From Aliidiomarina sp047920995 (GTDB lineage Bacteria > Pseudomonadota > Gammaproteobacteria > Enterobacterales > Alteromonadaceae): DNA of 64,000 nt. The stretch lies in NCBI RefSeq assembly GCF_047920995.1, contig NZ_JBLRWZ010000001.1, positions 62,001 through 126,000 on the forward strand. The letters are read 5' to 3'. The position numbers and the translations under genes were made by a program. The notes under the pieces were generated by a model. It was not told the DNA's origin, made no database searches, and was given only the letters and a program-made list of their open reading frames with translations. Shown piece after piece: positions 9,442 to 17,000 of the stretch (its first letter is position 1; each line of letters begins with the position of its first letter).

Positions 9442-9455
9442 TAGACCATAGTCTA
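9442..9455. promoter_or_regulatory. Candidate regulator site between acs and the porin
   Basis: TAGAC-CATA-GTCTA is a perfect 5-bp inverted repeat with a 4-bp spacer, 61 bp upstream of the acs start and about 115 bp upstream of the porin start. LuxR-type response regulators bind short dyads of this size, and one is encoded beside acs. The assignment is inference; I found no convincing sigma-70 -35 box for acs. Confidence 0.35.
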
Positions 9456-9532
9456 GATTGACCAAAACTGCATATTCCCGAATGCTAAGAGAATGCACAC
9501 ATTAGTAACATTACTGCAATTATTCGTGCTGA

Positions 9533-9550
9533 AGCAATCTGTTGATTGCT
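9533..9550 (+). other. Small hairpin in the porin leader
   Basis: AGCAATC and GATTGCT form a perfect 7-bp stem with a TGTT loop, ending seven bases before the GAGG ribosome-binding site of the porin gene. It could stabilise the transcript 5' end or influence translation; neither is shown. Confidence 0.4.
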
Positions 9551-9568
9551 AACAACGAGGAATTAACA

Positions 9569-10762
9569 ATGCAACGTTTAAGCACTCCGCGAAAAAAATC
9601 AAACCTGAGCTTAAAAATAAGCTCAGTAGCACTCGCCACCAGCCTTATTCTTGGTGGTTTCGCAACAATGGCGAGCGCCAACGCCGAAACAGAATATCAG
9701 TTTGGTGGCTATATTAAAGTAGATGCACTCATCTCCCGCACTGATAGCGGCAAGATATCTACCGGTAGCATTGGCCGCGATTTCTATATTCCCAGCCTTA
9801 CTCCAGTAGGCGATGGCGCCAGTAATACTTACACCGATTTTCATGCACGGGAAAGCCGTTTCTTTTTCCGCGCTACGCAAACCTTGGAAAATGGTGAAAA
9901 AATATCGGGATACTTCGAATTTGATTCTCTTGCCACGCCAGGCGGCGATAAGCGCATAACCAACTCTTATTCTCCACGGGTTCGCCACGCCTTTATTCAA
10001 TACCGAAATTGGCTGGTGGGGCAATTTTGGAGTAACTTCCAAGATGTAACGATTATTCCTGAATCGCCCGATTTCATTGGCGCTCCCGATGGTATTGTGT
10101 TCAACCGGCAACCACAGTTACGTTACACCATGGGTAATGGCTGGAGCTTTGCTGTAGAGGCACCGGAAACCACGATAACGCCTAATCAAGGTGGTACTGC
10201 TCGCATTACTACGGGTGATACTGCTATGCCTGATTTAACCGCTCGTTATCAAACCAGAATCGATAACGTTCACTACAGCGTGGCGGCCGTAGTGCGCCGC
10301 TTAGAGTTTCGAGAAAACGGCGTAAACGATACGGTAAATGGCTATGGTATTAATCTTTCAACCAAAATCGATTTGGGCGCCAATGATATTCGCGTCGGTT
10401 TTGTGCATGGTGAAGGGATTGGTCGCTACGTAGGAGTGAACTCTACCAACGATGCAGTTGTGGATGATACCTTAAACTTAGATACCTTAGGGTACACCGG
10501 TATCACCCTCGCCTACCGGCATGTTTGGAGCGATCAATACCGCACCAACGTTATTTTTACGCGAGGTAAATTCGAAGATAAACGCGAATACACCGGCATT
10601 AACGCCAATGATTACACCCAACGGCTAGCGGCGAACCTGATGTATCAAGTAAATGAAAAGCTTGTAGTGGGCGCTGAAATAAGCCGCGCTACCCGCGAAT
10701 TACTTAGTGGCAGCAAAGGAAACCTCGATCGCGTGCAATTTAGTGCGATGTACTCGTTCTAG
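9569..10762 (+). CDS. DcaP-like outer-membrane porin
   Basis: The 397-residue protein has a signal peptide (basic n-region, hydrophobic core to about residue 35, cleavage near ASA-NAE) and then FGGYIKVDALISR, typical of the DcaP-like trimeric porin family, which passes small anionic or carboxylate compounds. The rest is beta-barrel-like and ends in a terminal Phe (FSAMYSF). I start at the ATG at 9569 because GAGG lies eight bases upstream; the in-frame TTG at 9542 is less likely. Being divergent from acs suggests uptake of an organic acid feeding acetyl-CoA, which is inference. A clear terminator follows at 10812. Confidence 0.85.
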   Translation: MQRLSTPRKKSNLSLKISSVALATSLILGGFATMASANAETEYQFGGYIKVDALISRTDSGKISTGSIGRDFYIPSLTPVGDGASNTYTDFHARESRFFFRATQTLENGEKISGYFEFDSLATPGGDKRITNSYSPRVRHAFIQYRNWLVGQFWSNFQDVTIIPESPDFIGAPDGIVFNRQPQLRYTMGNGWSFAVEAPETTITPNQGGTARITTGDTAMPDLTARYQTRIDNVHYSVAAVVRRLEFRENGVNDTVNGYGINLSTKIDLGANDIRVGFVHGEGIGRYVGVNSTNDAVVDDTLNLDTLGYTGITLAYRHVWSDQYRTNVIFTRGKFEDKREYTGINANDYTQRLAANLMYQVNEKLVVGAEISRATRELLSGSKGNLDRVQFSAMYSF

Positions 10763-10764
10763 GG

Positions 10765-10791
10765 GAATCGTTTTAAGAGAATCGTTTTAAG
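10765..10791 (+). repeat. Tandem duplication after the porin stop
   Basis: GAATCGTTTTAAGA at 10765-10778 is repeated as GAATCGTTTTAAG at 10779-10791, directly after the porin stop codon and before the terminator. It looks like a recent slippage duplication and has no evident function. Confidence 0.8.
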
Positions 10792-10811
10792 TTGTCCACA
10801 CACATCAATTC

Positions 10812-10853
10812 AGCGTAAGCGATGCACTAGTCGTCGCTTACGCTCCTTTTATT
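10812..10853 (+). terminator. Rho-independent terminator of the porin gene
   Basis: An 11-bp perfect stem, AGCGTAAGCGA at 10812-10822 and TCGCTTACGCT at 10834-10844, has an 11-base loop and is followed by CCTTTTATT. Location and orientation fit the end of the porin transcript. Confidence 0.85.
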
Positions 10854-10881
10854 TGGCTACCCCCCACAATTTTTTGGTAAA

Positions 10882-10920
10882 CTCCGCTACTCAGGTGTTT
10901 TTCGAGTAGCGGAGGTTTTT
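10882..10920 (+). promoter_or_regulatory. Hairpin overlapping the smrA ribosome-binding site
   Basis: CTCCGCTACTC at 10882-10892 pairs perfectly over 11 bp with GAGTAGCGGAG at 10904-10914. The right arm contains the GGAG of the smrA ribosome-binding site (10911-10914), and six T follow before the ATG at 10922. The element therefore looks both like an intrinsic terminator and like a translation-blocking stem. Whether it is transcribed whole depends on the unmapped smrA promoter. Confidence 0.6.
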
Positions 10921-10921
10921 T

Positions 10922-11515
10922 ATGGCCCACGATGATTCCCCTAGCGATAGCGATTTATTTCGTGAGCTTATGCAGGATGTAAAGCCGTTACCAAGCGCTG
11001 ATGTTGTGCCCACCACAACCAGCAAACCCACTGCAGAAACGCTTGCCGAGCGCCGCCGTGCGGCTGAAGCTCGGGAAGAGGAAGAAGCAGCAGCCGCGTT
11101 AAGTGAAGAAGTGCGCGATTGGCTTGAGCCCACTGATATCATTAGCTGGCGAATAGATGGCATTCAAGACGGCGTGTTTCGGCAATTAAAACGTGGCAAC
11201 TATGAACCACAAGCCAGCTTGAATTTGCACAAGATGCGGGTAACTGAAGCACGCAAAGAGGTGGCCGGGTTTATTCAAGAGTGCTATCGCGATGGCGTAC
11301 GCACAGCGTTGGTAATTCACGGCCAAGGGTTGCGCAGCCAACCACGGCCTGCATTGTTGAAATCGCTATGTAATCAGTGGCTACCAGAATTAGAACCGGT
11401 ATTAGCAATGCATTCGGCACAGAAATTTCACGGTGGCAGCGGCGCTACTTATGTAATGCTGCGCAAAAACCCAACAGTAAAACTCGCCACCAAAGAACAA
11501 AATAGAAAACGATAG
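10922..11515 (+). CDS. smrA: Smr-domain endonuclease, SmrA (YdaL) type
   Basis: The 197-residue protein resembles Escherichia coli YdaL along its length: an N-terminal LFRELMQDVKPL block, a charged linker rich in Glu and Ala (about 40-63), the pre-Smr motif RIDGIQDGVFRQLKRGNY, and a C-terminal Smr domain starting SLNLHKMRVTEAR, with LVIHGQGLRS and HGGSGATYVMLR. Smr domains nick DNA or RNA; the cellular role of SmrA is unclear. It is a soluble cytoplasmic protein. The start has GGAGG upstream, but that site is sequestered in a hairpin. The alkaline phosphatase gene follows 29 bp downstream. Confidence 0.88.
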   Translation: MAHDDSPSDSDLFRELMQDVKPLPSADVVPTTTSKPTAETLAERRRAAEAREEEEAAAALSEEVRDWLEPTDIISWRIDGIQDGVFRQLKRGNYEPQASLNLHKMRVTEARKEVAGFIQECYRDGVRTALVIHGQGLRSQPRPALLKSLCNQWLPELEPVLAMHSAQKFHGGSGATYVMLRKNPTVKLATKEQNRKR

Positions 11516-11544
11516 CTTGCTATTGCAAGAAAAGGGAAATGATT

Positions 11545-12915
11545 ATGTTCAATAAGCCTTGGCAAAAATTAAAAACCACCAGCATCATCTTCATGACTGC
11601 GTGTACATTTATGGCACCCCTAGCTAATGCCAGCTCTGCGAACCAAGTTAGCGAACCACCTGAGAAGGTAATTTTGGTGATTGCCGATGGCATGGGCTTT
11701 CCATTTTTATCTGCCTACCGCTACTTTAAAGACGGCCGCAATTACACCAAGGCCAACGATATTCAGCCTACGATTTTCGATACGTATCTCGTAGGTGTGG
11801 CAAGCACCTTTCCTGCCGGCGAAACCTTGATAACAGATTCGGCGGCAGGAGCCACTGCATTAGCTACCGGTGTAAAAACCTACAATGGCGCTATTAGTGT
11901 GGATGCCGAAGGCAATGCCATTCCAACGATCATGCAGCATGCTCGCAAGCAAGGGTGGTTAACAGCCGCAATCGCCACCACCCGCATTACCCATGCAACA
12001 CCAGCAGCATTTTTTGCTCATGTTCCCTCGCGGCGTATGGAAGATGAAATTGCCGACCAAATGTCTACGCTCAACGCACATGGCAAGCCACCTTTTGATC
12101 TGTTACTTGGCTCTGGGCGGCGCCACTTCGTTCGGGAAGATGAGGAAGGTAATCGCTTAAGCCATTTGCGCACATTAAATAACCGCGGTGTTCGTGTAAT
12201 TGATTCATTTGAACAGTTAAAAACCCAGCAGCGCCTACCTTTACTTGGATTGTTCTATGAAGATTCATTTCCGTACGTAATTGATGACGAAAAGCGTTTA
12301 GAAATGATGAGCCGCGAAGGCATCCGCTTACTAGATAACGCCAACAAGCCATACCTGCTAATGATTGAAGCATCCATGGTTGATTGGTGCGGCCATGCCA
12401 ATGACATCGCTTGCGCCATGCATGAAATGGCCGAACTAGAAGAGCTGATGGAGTACCTTATTGAGTACGCTGCAGAGAACCCTAACACACAAATTATTCT
12501 TACTGCCGATCACAGCACGGGTGGTTTAACGCTAGGCGCTGATGGCGAATATAAGTTCCGCGCTGGCGATATTCACCGCATCGGCCGCGGTTTACGTACC
12601 ATGGCTGTTGATATGAATGAAATGCCGGCAATTGATTGGGATGCCTACATTGATAAGCATCTGCCTTTTCCACTAACGGTTGACCATCAGGAAGCGCTGA
12701 AAACACTAGCCCATAGCAGCAGCGATCGCCGCCGCGCTGAGATTCAACAAGTACTCGTAGATATCGTACGTTTTCATACCGGAGCCGGTTGGACAACGGG
12801 CGGCCATACGGGCGAAGATGTTCCGGTAATCGCCATCGGCCCTTGGTCTGATCACTTTCGTGGCTTCCAAGACCAAACCGATATCGCCAAACAACTCTTC
12901 GAGTGGGTGCGTTAA
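11545..12915 (+). CDS. Secreted alkaline phosphatase family protein
   Basis: Hydrolyses phosphate monoesters in the periplasm or outside the cell. A signal peptide is present (FMTACTFMAPLANA, cleavage before SSANQ). The metal and nucleophile features of the PhoA superfamily follow: VILVIADGMG, the nucleophile Ser in TDSAAGATALATGVKT, ITHATPAAFFAHV, MIEASMVDWCGHAND, ILTADHSTGG and TGGHTGEDVPV. I prefer the ATG at 11545, seven bases after AGGGA, over the ATG at 11539, which is too close to it; this gives 456 residues. No Pho box was recognised upstream, so phosphate control is unproven. It may be read through from smrA. Confidence 0.9.
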   Translation: MFNKPWQKLKTTSIIFMTACTFMAPLANASSANQVSEPPEKVILVIADGMGFPFLSAYRYFKDGRNYTKANDIQPTIFDTYLVGVASTFPAGETLITDSAAGATALATGVKTYNGAISVDAEGNAIPTIMQHARKQGWLTAAIATTRITHATPAAFFAHVPSRRMEDEIADQMSTLNAHGKPPFDLLLGSGRRHFVREDEEGNRLSHLRTLNNRGVRVIDSFEQLKTQQRLPLLGLFYEDSFPYVIDDEKRLEMMSREGIRLLDNANKPYLLMIEASMVDWCGHANDIACAMHEMAELEELMEYLIEYAAENPNTQIILTADHSTGGLTLGADGEYKFRAGDIHRIGRGLRTMAVDMNEMPAIDWDAYIDKHLPFPLTVDHQEALKTLAHSSSDRRRAEIQQVLVDIVRFHTGAGWTTGGHTGEDVPVIAIGPWSDHFRGFQDQTDIAKQLFEWVR

Positions 12916-12936
12916 AGCCTGCTTCCTTGGTTCCGC

Positions 12937-13216
12937 GCCGCTTTTGCAGGGAGTGGGGTCAGCTACCGCAGGGACGCCGCTTTTGCAGGGGGTGGGTTTA
13001 GCTATCGTAGGGACGCCGTGAACCCATCCATGGGGGCTTGGCTGCCGCATCCATGCGGCAGACACCCCACGATAGCTAAACCCACCCCCTGCATGCGGCA
13101 AATACCCTACGATAGCTAACCCACCCTCTGCATGCGGCGAAGACCCTACGATAGCTAACCCACCCCCTGCATGCGGCGAATACCCTACGATAGCTAACCT
13201 AACCCTTGCATGCGAC
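12937..13216. repeat. 39-bp repeat array: two direct and four inverted units around a palindromic core
   Basis: This fills the gap between the phosphatase gene and higBA. Units of 39 bp occur in plus orientation at 12937-12975 and 12976-13014, and in minus orientation at 13061-13099, 13100-13138, 13139-13177 and 13178-13216. The shared core reads TAGCTATCGTAGGG with a G-rich GCAGGGGGTGGG side. The central 46 bp contain two palindromes, CCCAT-CC-ATGGG (13023-13034) and TGCCGCAT-CC-ATGCGGCA (13043-13060). The flanking copies can fold into a long hairpin. Units abut without spacers, so it is not a CRISPR array. It may be a member of a dispersed REP-like family, which cannot be shown from one window. 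Confidence 0.93.
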
Positions 13217-13227
13217 ATAGCCACTTC

Positions 13228-13280
13228 GTTTACTAGTTGTAAACTATGGCGGGATGGTCTATAGTTTACAGATAGTAAAC
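13228..13280 (+). promoter_or_regulatory. higBA promoter with two palindromic operators
   Basis: Two copies of GTTTAC-N5-GTAAAC lie at 13228-13244 and 13264-13280, with centres 36 bp apart. Between and across them a sigma-70 promoter is visible: TTGTAA at 13238-13243, a 16-bp spacer and TATAGT at 13260-13265. The first operator overlaps the -35 and the second the -10, the arrangement expected for autorepression by the antitoxin. The toxin ribosome-binding site GGAG follows at 13281. Confidence 0.85.
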
Positions 13281-13289
13281 GGAGTGACT

Positions 13290-13592
13290 ATGCACGTAAT
13301 ATCAAGAAAGCCATTCGCAGATGCAATGACGAAATACCCTAACGATGCTAATGCAATTGCAACGGCATATCGCATATTGAAACTAGGAAATTCCACATCC
13401 CCAGAGCAGTTAAGGGCAGTTTTTAAATCGCTAGATAATTTCAAATACAAAGAAAAGTGGTGGGTAATTGATATTGGCGGTAATAATTTAAGGCTTTTAG
13501 CTTTTATAGAATTCAAGCACCAGCGCCTTTATGTAAAACACATTGTTACCCATACCAAGTATGAGCAGCTGTGCCGAAAGTATAGGAATTAA
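13290..13592 (+). CDS. higB: HigB-type mRNA interferase toxin
   Basis: The 100-residue protein matches the HigB branch of the RelE fold: MHVISRKPFADAMTKYP at the start, SLDNFKYKEKWWVIDIGGN in the middle and VKHIVTHTKYEQL near the end, all aligning with Escherichia coli HigB. Such toxins cleave ribosome-bound mRNA. I start at the ATG at 13290, six bases after GGAG; an in-frame ATG at 13254 lies upstream of the predicted transcription start. The antitoxin gene follows 11 bp later. As in other hig loci, the toxin comes first. Confidence 0.93.
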   Translation: MHVISRKPFADAMTKYPNDANAIATAYRILKLGNSTSPEQLRAVFKSLDNFKYKEKWWVIDIGGNNLRLLAFIEFKHQRLYVKHIVTHTKYEQLCRKYRN

Positions 13593-13603
13593 CGAGGTTG
13601 GTT

Positions 13604-14023
13604 ATGATTTTAGAAGCAGATATTACTGAAATGGCTGCACAAATAGTGGAACGATATCCCGTGCTGAGTGAAATCAACTCTGCGGCAGACCATGAGCAAG
13701 CTTTAGCAATCATGGAAGATTTGCTCGAACACTATGATGCTAACGTTGTTTTAATAAACGCGCTAAGCAATTCCATAGAACGTTATGAAAATAGTGCAGA
13801 TGAATTCACAGATTTTAACAACGCTGTGGAGCAGAAAGATGGTGGGATCGCCACCTTATCGTTACTAATACAGCAACATGGCTTAACTATTTCTGATTTC
13901 GAACATGAAATTGGCAAAAAAAGTATGGTTTCCCAAGTATTGAACGGTAAACGCAATCTCACCAAAGAACACATTGCAAAACTAGCCAAACGCTTCCAGA
14001 TCAGCCCCGCCCTCTTTTTCTAA
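13604..14023 (+). CDS. higA: HigA-type antitoxin, helix-turn-helix transcription regulator
   Basis: The 139-residue partner of higB has an N-terminal helical region likely to contact the toxin and a C-terminal XRE-type helix-turn-helix at about 92-139 (LTISDFEHEIGKKSMVSQVL, then GKRNLTKEHIAKLAKRF). HigA neutralises HigB and represses the operon, probably through the two GTTTAC-N5-GTAAAC sites upstream. The ATG at 13604 has GAGG seven bases upstream; the TTG at 13598 is too close to it. It converges with purL. Confidence 0.92.
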   Translation: MILEADITEMAAQIVERYPVLSEINSAADHEQALAIMEDLLEHYDANVVLINALSNSIERYENSADEFTDFNNAVEQKDGGIATLSLLIQQHGLTISDFEHEIGKKSMVSQVLNGKRNLTKEHIAKLAKRFQISPALFF

Positions 14024-14042
14024 TCCCCTGCAACAGCGGAGC

Positions 14043-14075
14043 GCGGAAGCGCTTTAGTGGTACAAGCGTTTCCGC
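14043..14075. terminator. Hairpin between convergent higA and purL
   Basis: GCGGAAGCGCTT (14043-14054) and AAGCGTTTCCGC (14064-14075) form a 12-bp stem with one G-T pair and a 9-base loop. It sits in the 61-bp gap between two convergent genes. There is no T run on either side, so it may protect 3' ends or assist termination without being a classical terminator. Confidence 0.45.
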
Positions 14076-14084
14076 AGGAGTTTG

Positions 14085-17000
14085 CTAGCCGAGCTGTTTG
14101 CGCGCGTTACGGAACAGGCGCAGCCAGGCGCCGTCTTCGCCCCATGATTCTGGGTACCATGAGTTGCTAATGGCGCGGAATACGCGTTCTGGGTGTGGCA
14201 TCATAATGGCTACGCGGCCATCGGCACTGGTAACACCGGTGATGCCGCCTACTGAGCCGTTCGGGTTCGCAGGATAGGTTTCGGTAACCTTGCCAAAGTT
14301 ATCAACGTAACGTAATGCCACCTGTTGCCCTGCGGTTAAGCCCGCTAACGCTACATCGGCGCTGTTACGGCTGAATTCTACTCGCCCTTCCCCATGAGAA
14401 ACTGCGATTGGCATGCGTGAGCCCGCCATGCCGCTGAACCATGGTGAATTGTTCTCTTGTACTTCAACCATGGCTACGCGCGCTTCAAAGCGTTCAGAGC
14501 GGTTGCTAACAAAATGCGGCCAATGTTCCGCGCCCGGAATCAGTTCATGCAAGTTTGAAAGCATTTGGCAGCCGTTACACACACCCAACGCGAGGGTATC
14601 GTTGCGCGCGAAGAACGCGGCAAACTCTTCCCGAGCTGCTGGATTAAACAGTACCGATTTCGCCCAGCCTTCACCCGCGCCCAACACATCGCCGTATGAG
14701 AAGCCACCACAAGCGGCAAGCGCTTGGAAATCTTGTAAGCTTACGCGGCCGCTGAGCACGTCACTCATGTGCACATCGATAGCGCTGAAGCCGGCACGAT
14801 CAAAGGCAGCTGCCATCTCGTAATGGGAGTTTACGCCCTGCTCGCGCAAAATCGCGATTTTGGGTGCTACGCCTTTTAAGATATACGGCGCAGCAATATC
14901 GTTTGCTGGGTTATAACTTAACTGTGCGTGTAACCCTGGATTAGTAATATCTTGTTTCGCGGTGAACTCTTCGTCGGCGCATGCTGGGTTATCACGCAAA
15001 CGCTGCATTTGATGCGTAGTTTCTGCCCACACTGCTCGTAAGCGCGAGCGCGGCGCTGTGTAGATAACGCTATCGCCTTGGCTGATCTGAATATGGTTAT
15101 CGCTACTTACGGTACCCAAATCAACCAGCATATCGGCATTACCAGCAGCTTCACAAGCTGCGGTAATTCGTGCAGCAACTTCCACAGATACTTGCAACAC
15201 GCCACCAAGTTCTTCGCTAAATAATGCCGCTACTGGATCGATTCCGGTAGGCAAGCTAATTTCCACGCCACAATTACCAGCGAACGCCATTTCGGCTAGG
15301 GTTACCAGCAAGCCGCCATCGGAACGATCGTGATAGGCTAAAAGCTCTTCGTTGGCTACCAACTCTTGCAGCAAGGTAAAGAAGAAGCGCAGATCTTCTG
15401 GGCTCTCTAAATCAGCCGGCACATCACCAAGTTCACGATACACTTGTGCTAATGAAGAAGCGCCTAAACGATTCTTGCCGCGGCCTAAATCAAGTAATAA
15501 CAGGCGGCTGTCCTCGCGCTCTGCCCGTCCTGTTCGTAACATAGGGGTTACTGTTTTACGCACATCGGTAACTCGGCCAAAGGCGGTGATTACCAATGAT
15601 AGTGGCGAGATAACAGCTTTATCTTCGCCGTTATCCTGCCAGCGTGTTTGCATCGACATGGAATCTTTACCCACCGGAATGGTAATTCCTAACGCTGGGC
15701 ACAATTCTTCACCAATCGCTTTTACCGCTTCGTATAGGCCGGCATCTTCGCCTGGGTGGCCAGCTGGAGCCATCCAGTTTGCCGATAGCTTAATATGTTT
15801 GAAATCACCAATTGCGGTACCCGCGATATTGGTGATTGCTTCAGCCACCGCCAACCGTGCTGATGCCGCGTGGTTTAATAGTGCTACTGGGGTGCGTTCA
15901 CCCATTGCCATGGCTTCACCAGCATAGCTATCGTATGACGCTGCGGTAACACCGCAATCCGCCACTGGAATCTGCCATGGGCCTACCATTTGATCACGGG
16001 CAACTAAGCCCGTTACGCTGCGATCGCCAATGGTGATTAAGAAAGTTTTCTCCGCAATCGCTGGTAAACGTAATAAGCGTTCTACCGCTTCGTTGATGGC
16101 AATTTTGCTAGTTTGTAACGCTTCGCCAAGCACTTTGGTTGATTGCGCTTCCCGATGCATTTTCGGCGCTTTGCCTAGTAACACTTCCAAAGGCATATCC
16201 ACTGGATAGTTATCGAATACTTCATCGTACAAGCGCAAGTGTTGCGCTTCTGTGGCTTCACCCACTACCGCATATGGCGCGCGCTCACGCGCACAAATAT
16301 CGGCAAATACCTGTAAGCGCTCTGGGACAATGGCTATCACGTAACGCTCTTGTGATTCATTACTCCATACCGCCATTGGTGACATGCCCGGCTCATCATT
16401 TGGAATAGCGCGTAGCTTAAACTCACCACCACGGCCGCCGTCATTTACGAGCTCTGGCAATGCATTCGATAAACCACCGGCACCAACATCATGAATAAAC
16501 ACGATTGGGTTTTCGCTACCTAGCTGCCAACAACGATCGATCACTTCTTGGCAACGGCGTTCCATTTCCGGGTTTTCCCGTTGCACTGAGGCAAAATCGA
16601 GTGCTTCCGAAGAATCGCCTGAGGCCATTGAAGAGGCTGCGCCACCACCTAAACCGATGTTCATTGCTGGGCCACCGAGTACAACTAGCGGCGCGCCTAC
16701 TGGAATTTCATCTTTTTCTACATGTTCTTCGCGGATGTTACCCAGGCCACCGGCAATCATAATTGGCTTGTGGTAGCCACGAATTTCCATGCCATTAAAA
16801 CTATTTACGCGCTCTTCATAGGTGCGGAAATAGCCAAGAATATTTGGCCGGCCAAATTCGTTATTGAACGCAGCACCACCAAGCGGGCCTTCTAGCATAA
16901 TATCTAGCGCACTCACTATGCGTTGCGGGCGGCCAAAATCTTCTTCCCAAGGCTGTTCAAAGCCAGGAATGCGTAAGTTGGAAACGGAAAAACCAACCAA

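Noticed and set aside
12937..13216. Possible CRISPR array from the regular 39-bp repeats.
   Set aside because: The units are contiguous with no unique spacers, they switch orientation in the middle, and no cas genes are present.
12706..13224. A 172-codon minus-strand frame encoding repeats such as LAIVGYSPHAGGG.
   Set aside because: It is a by-product of the 39-bp repeat array (39 is divisible by three) and runs antisense into the phosphatase gene; no family-like sequence.
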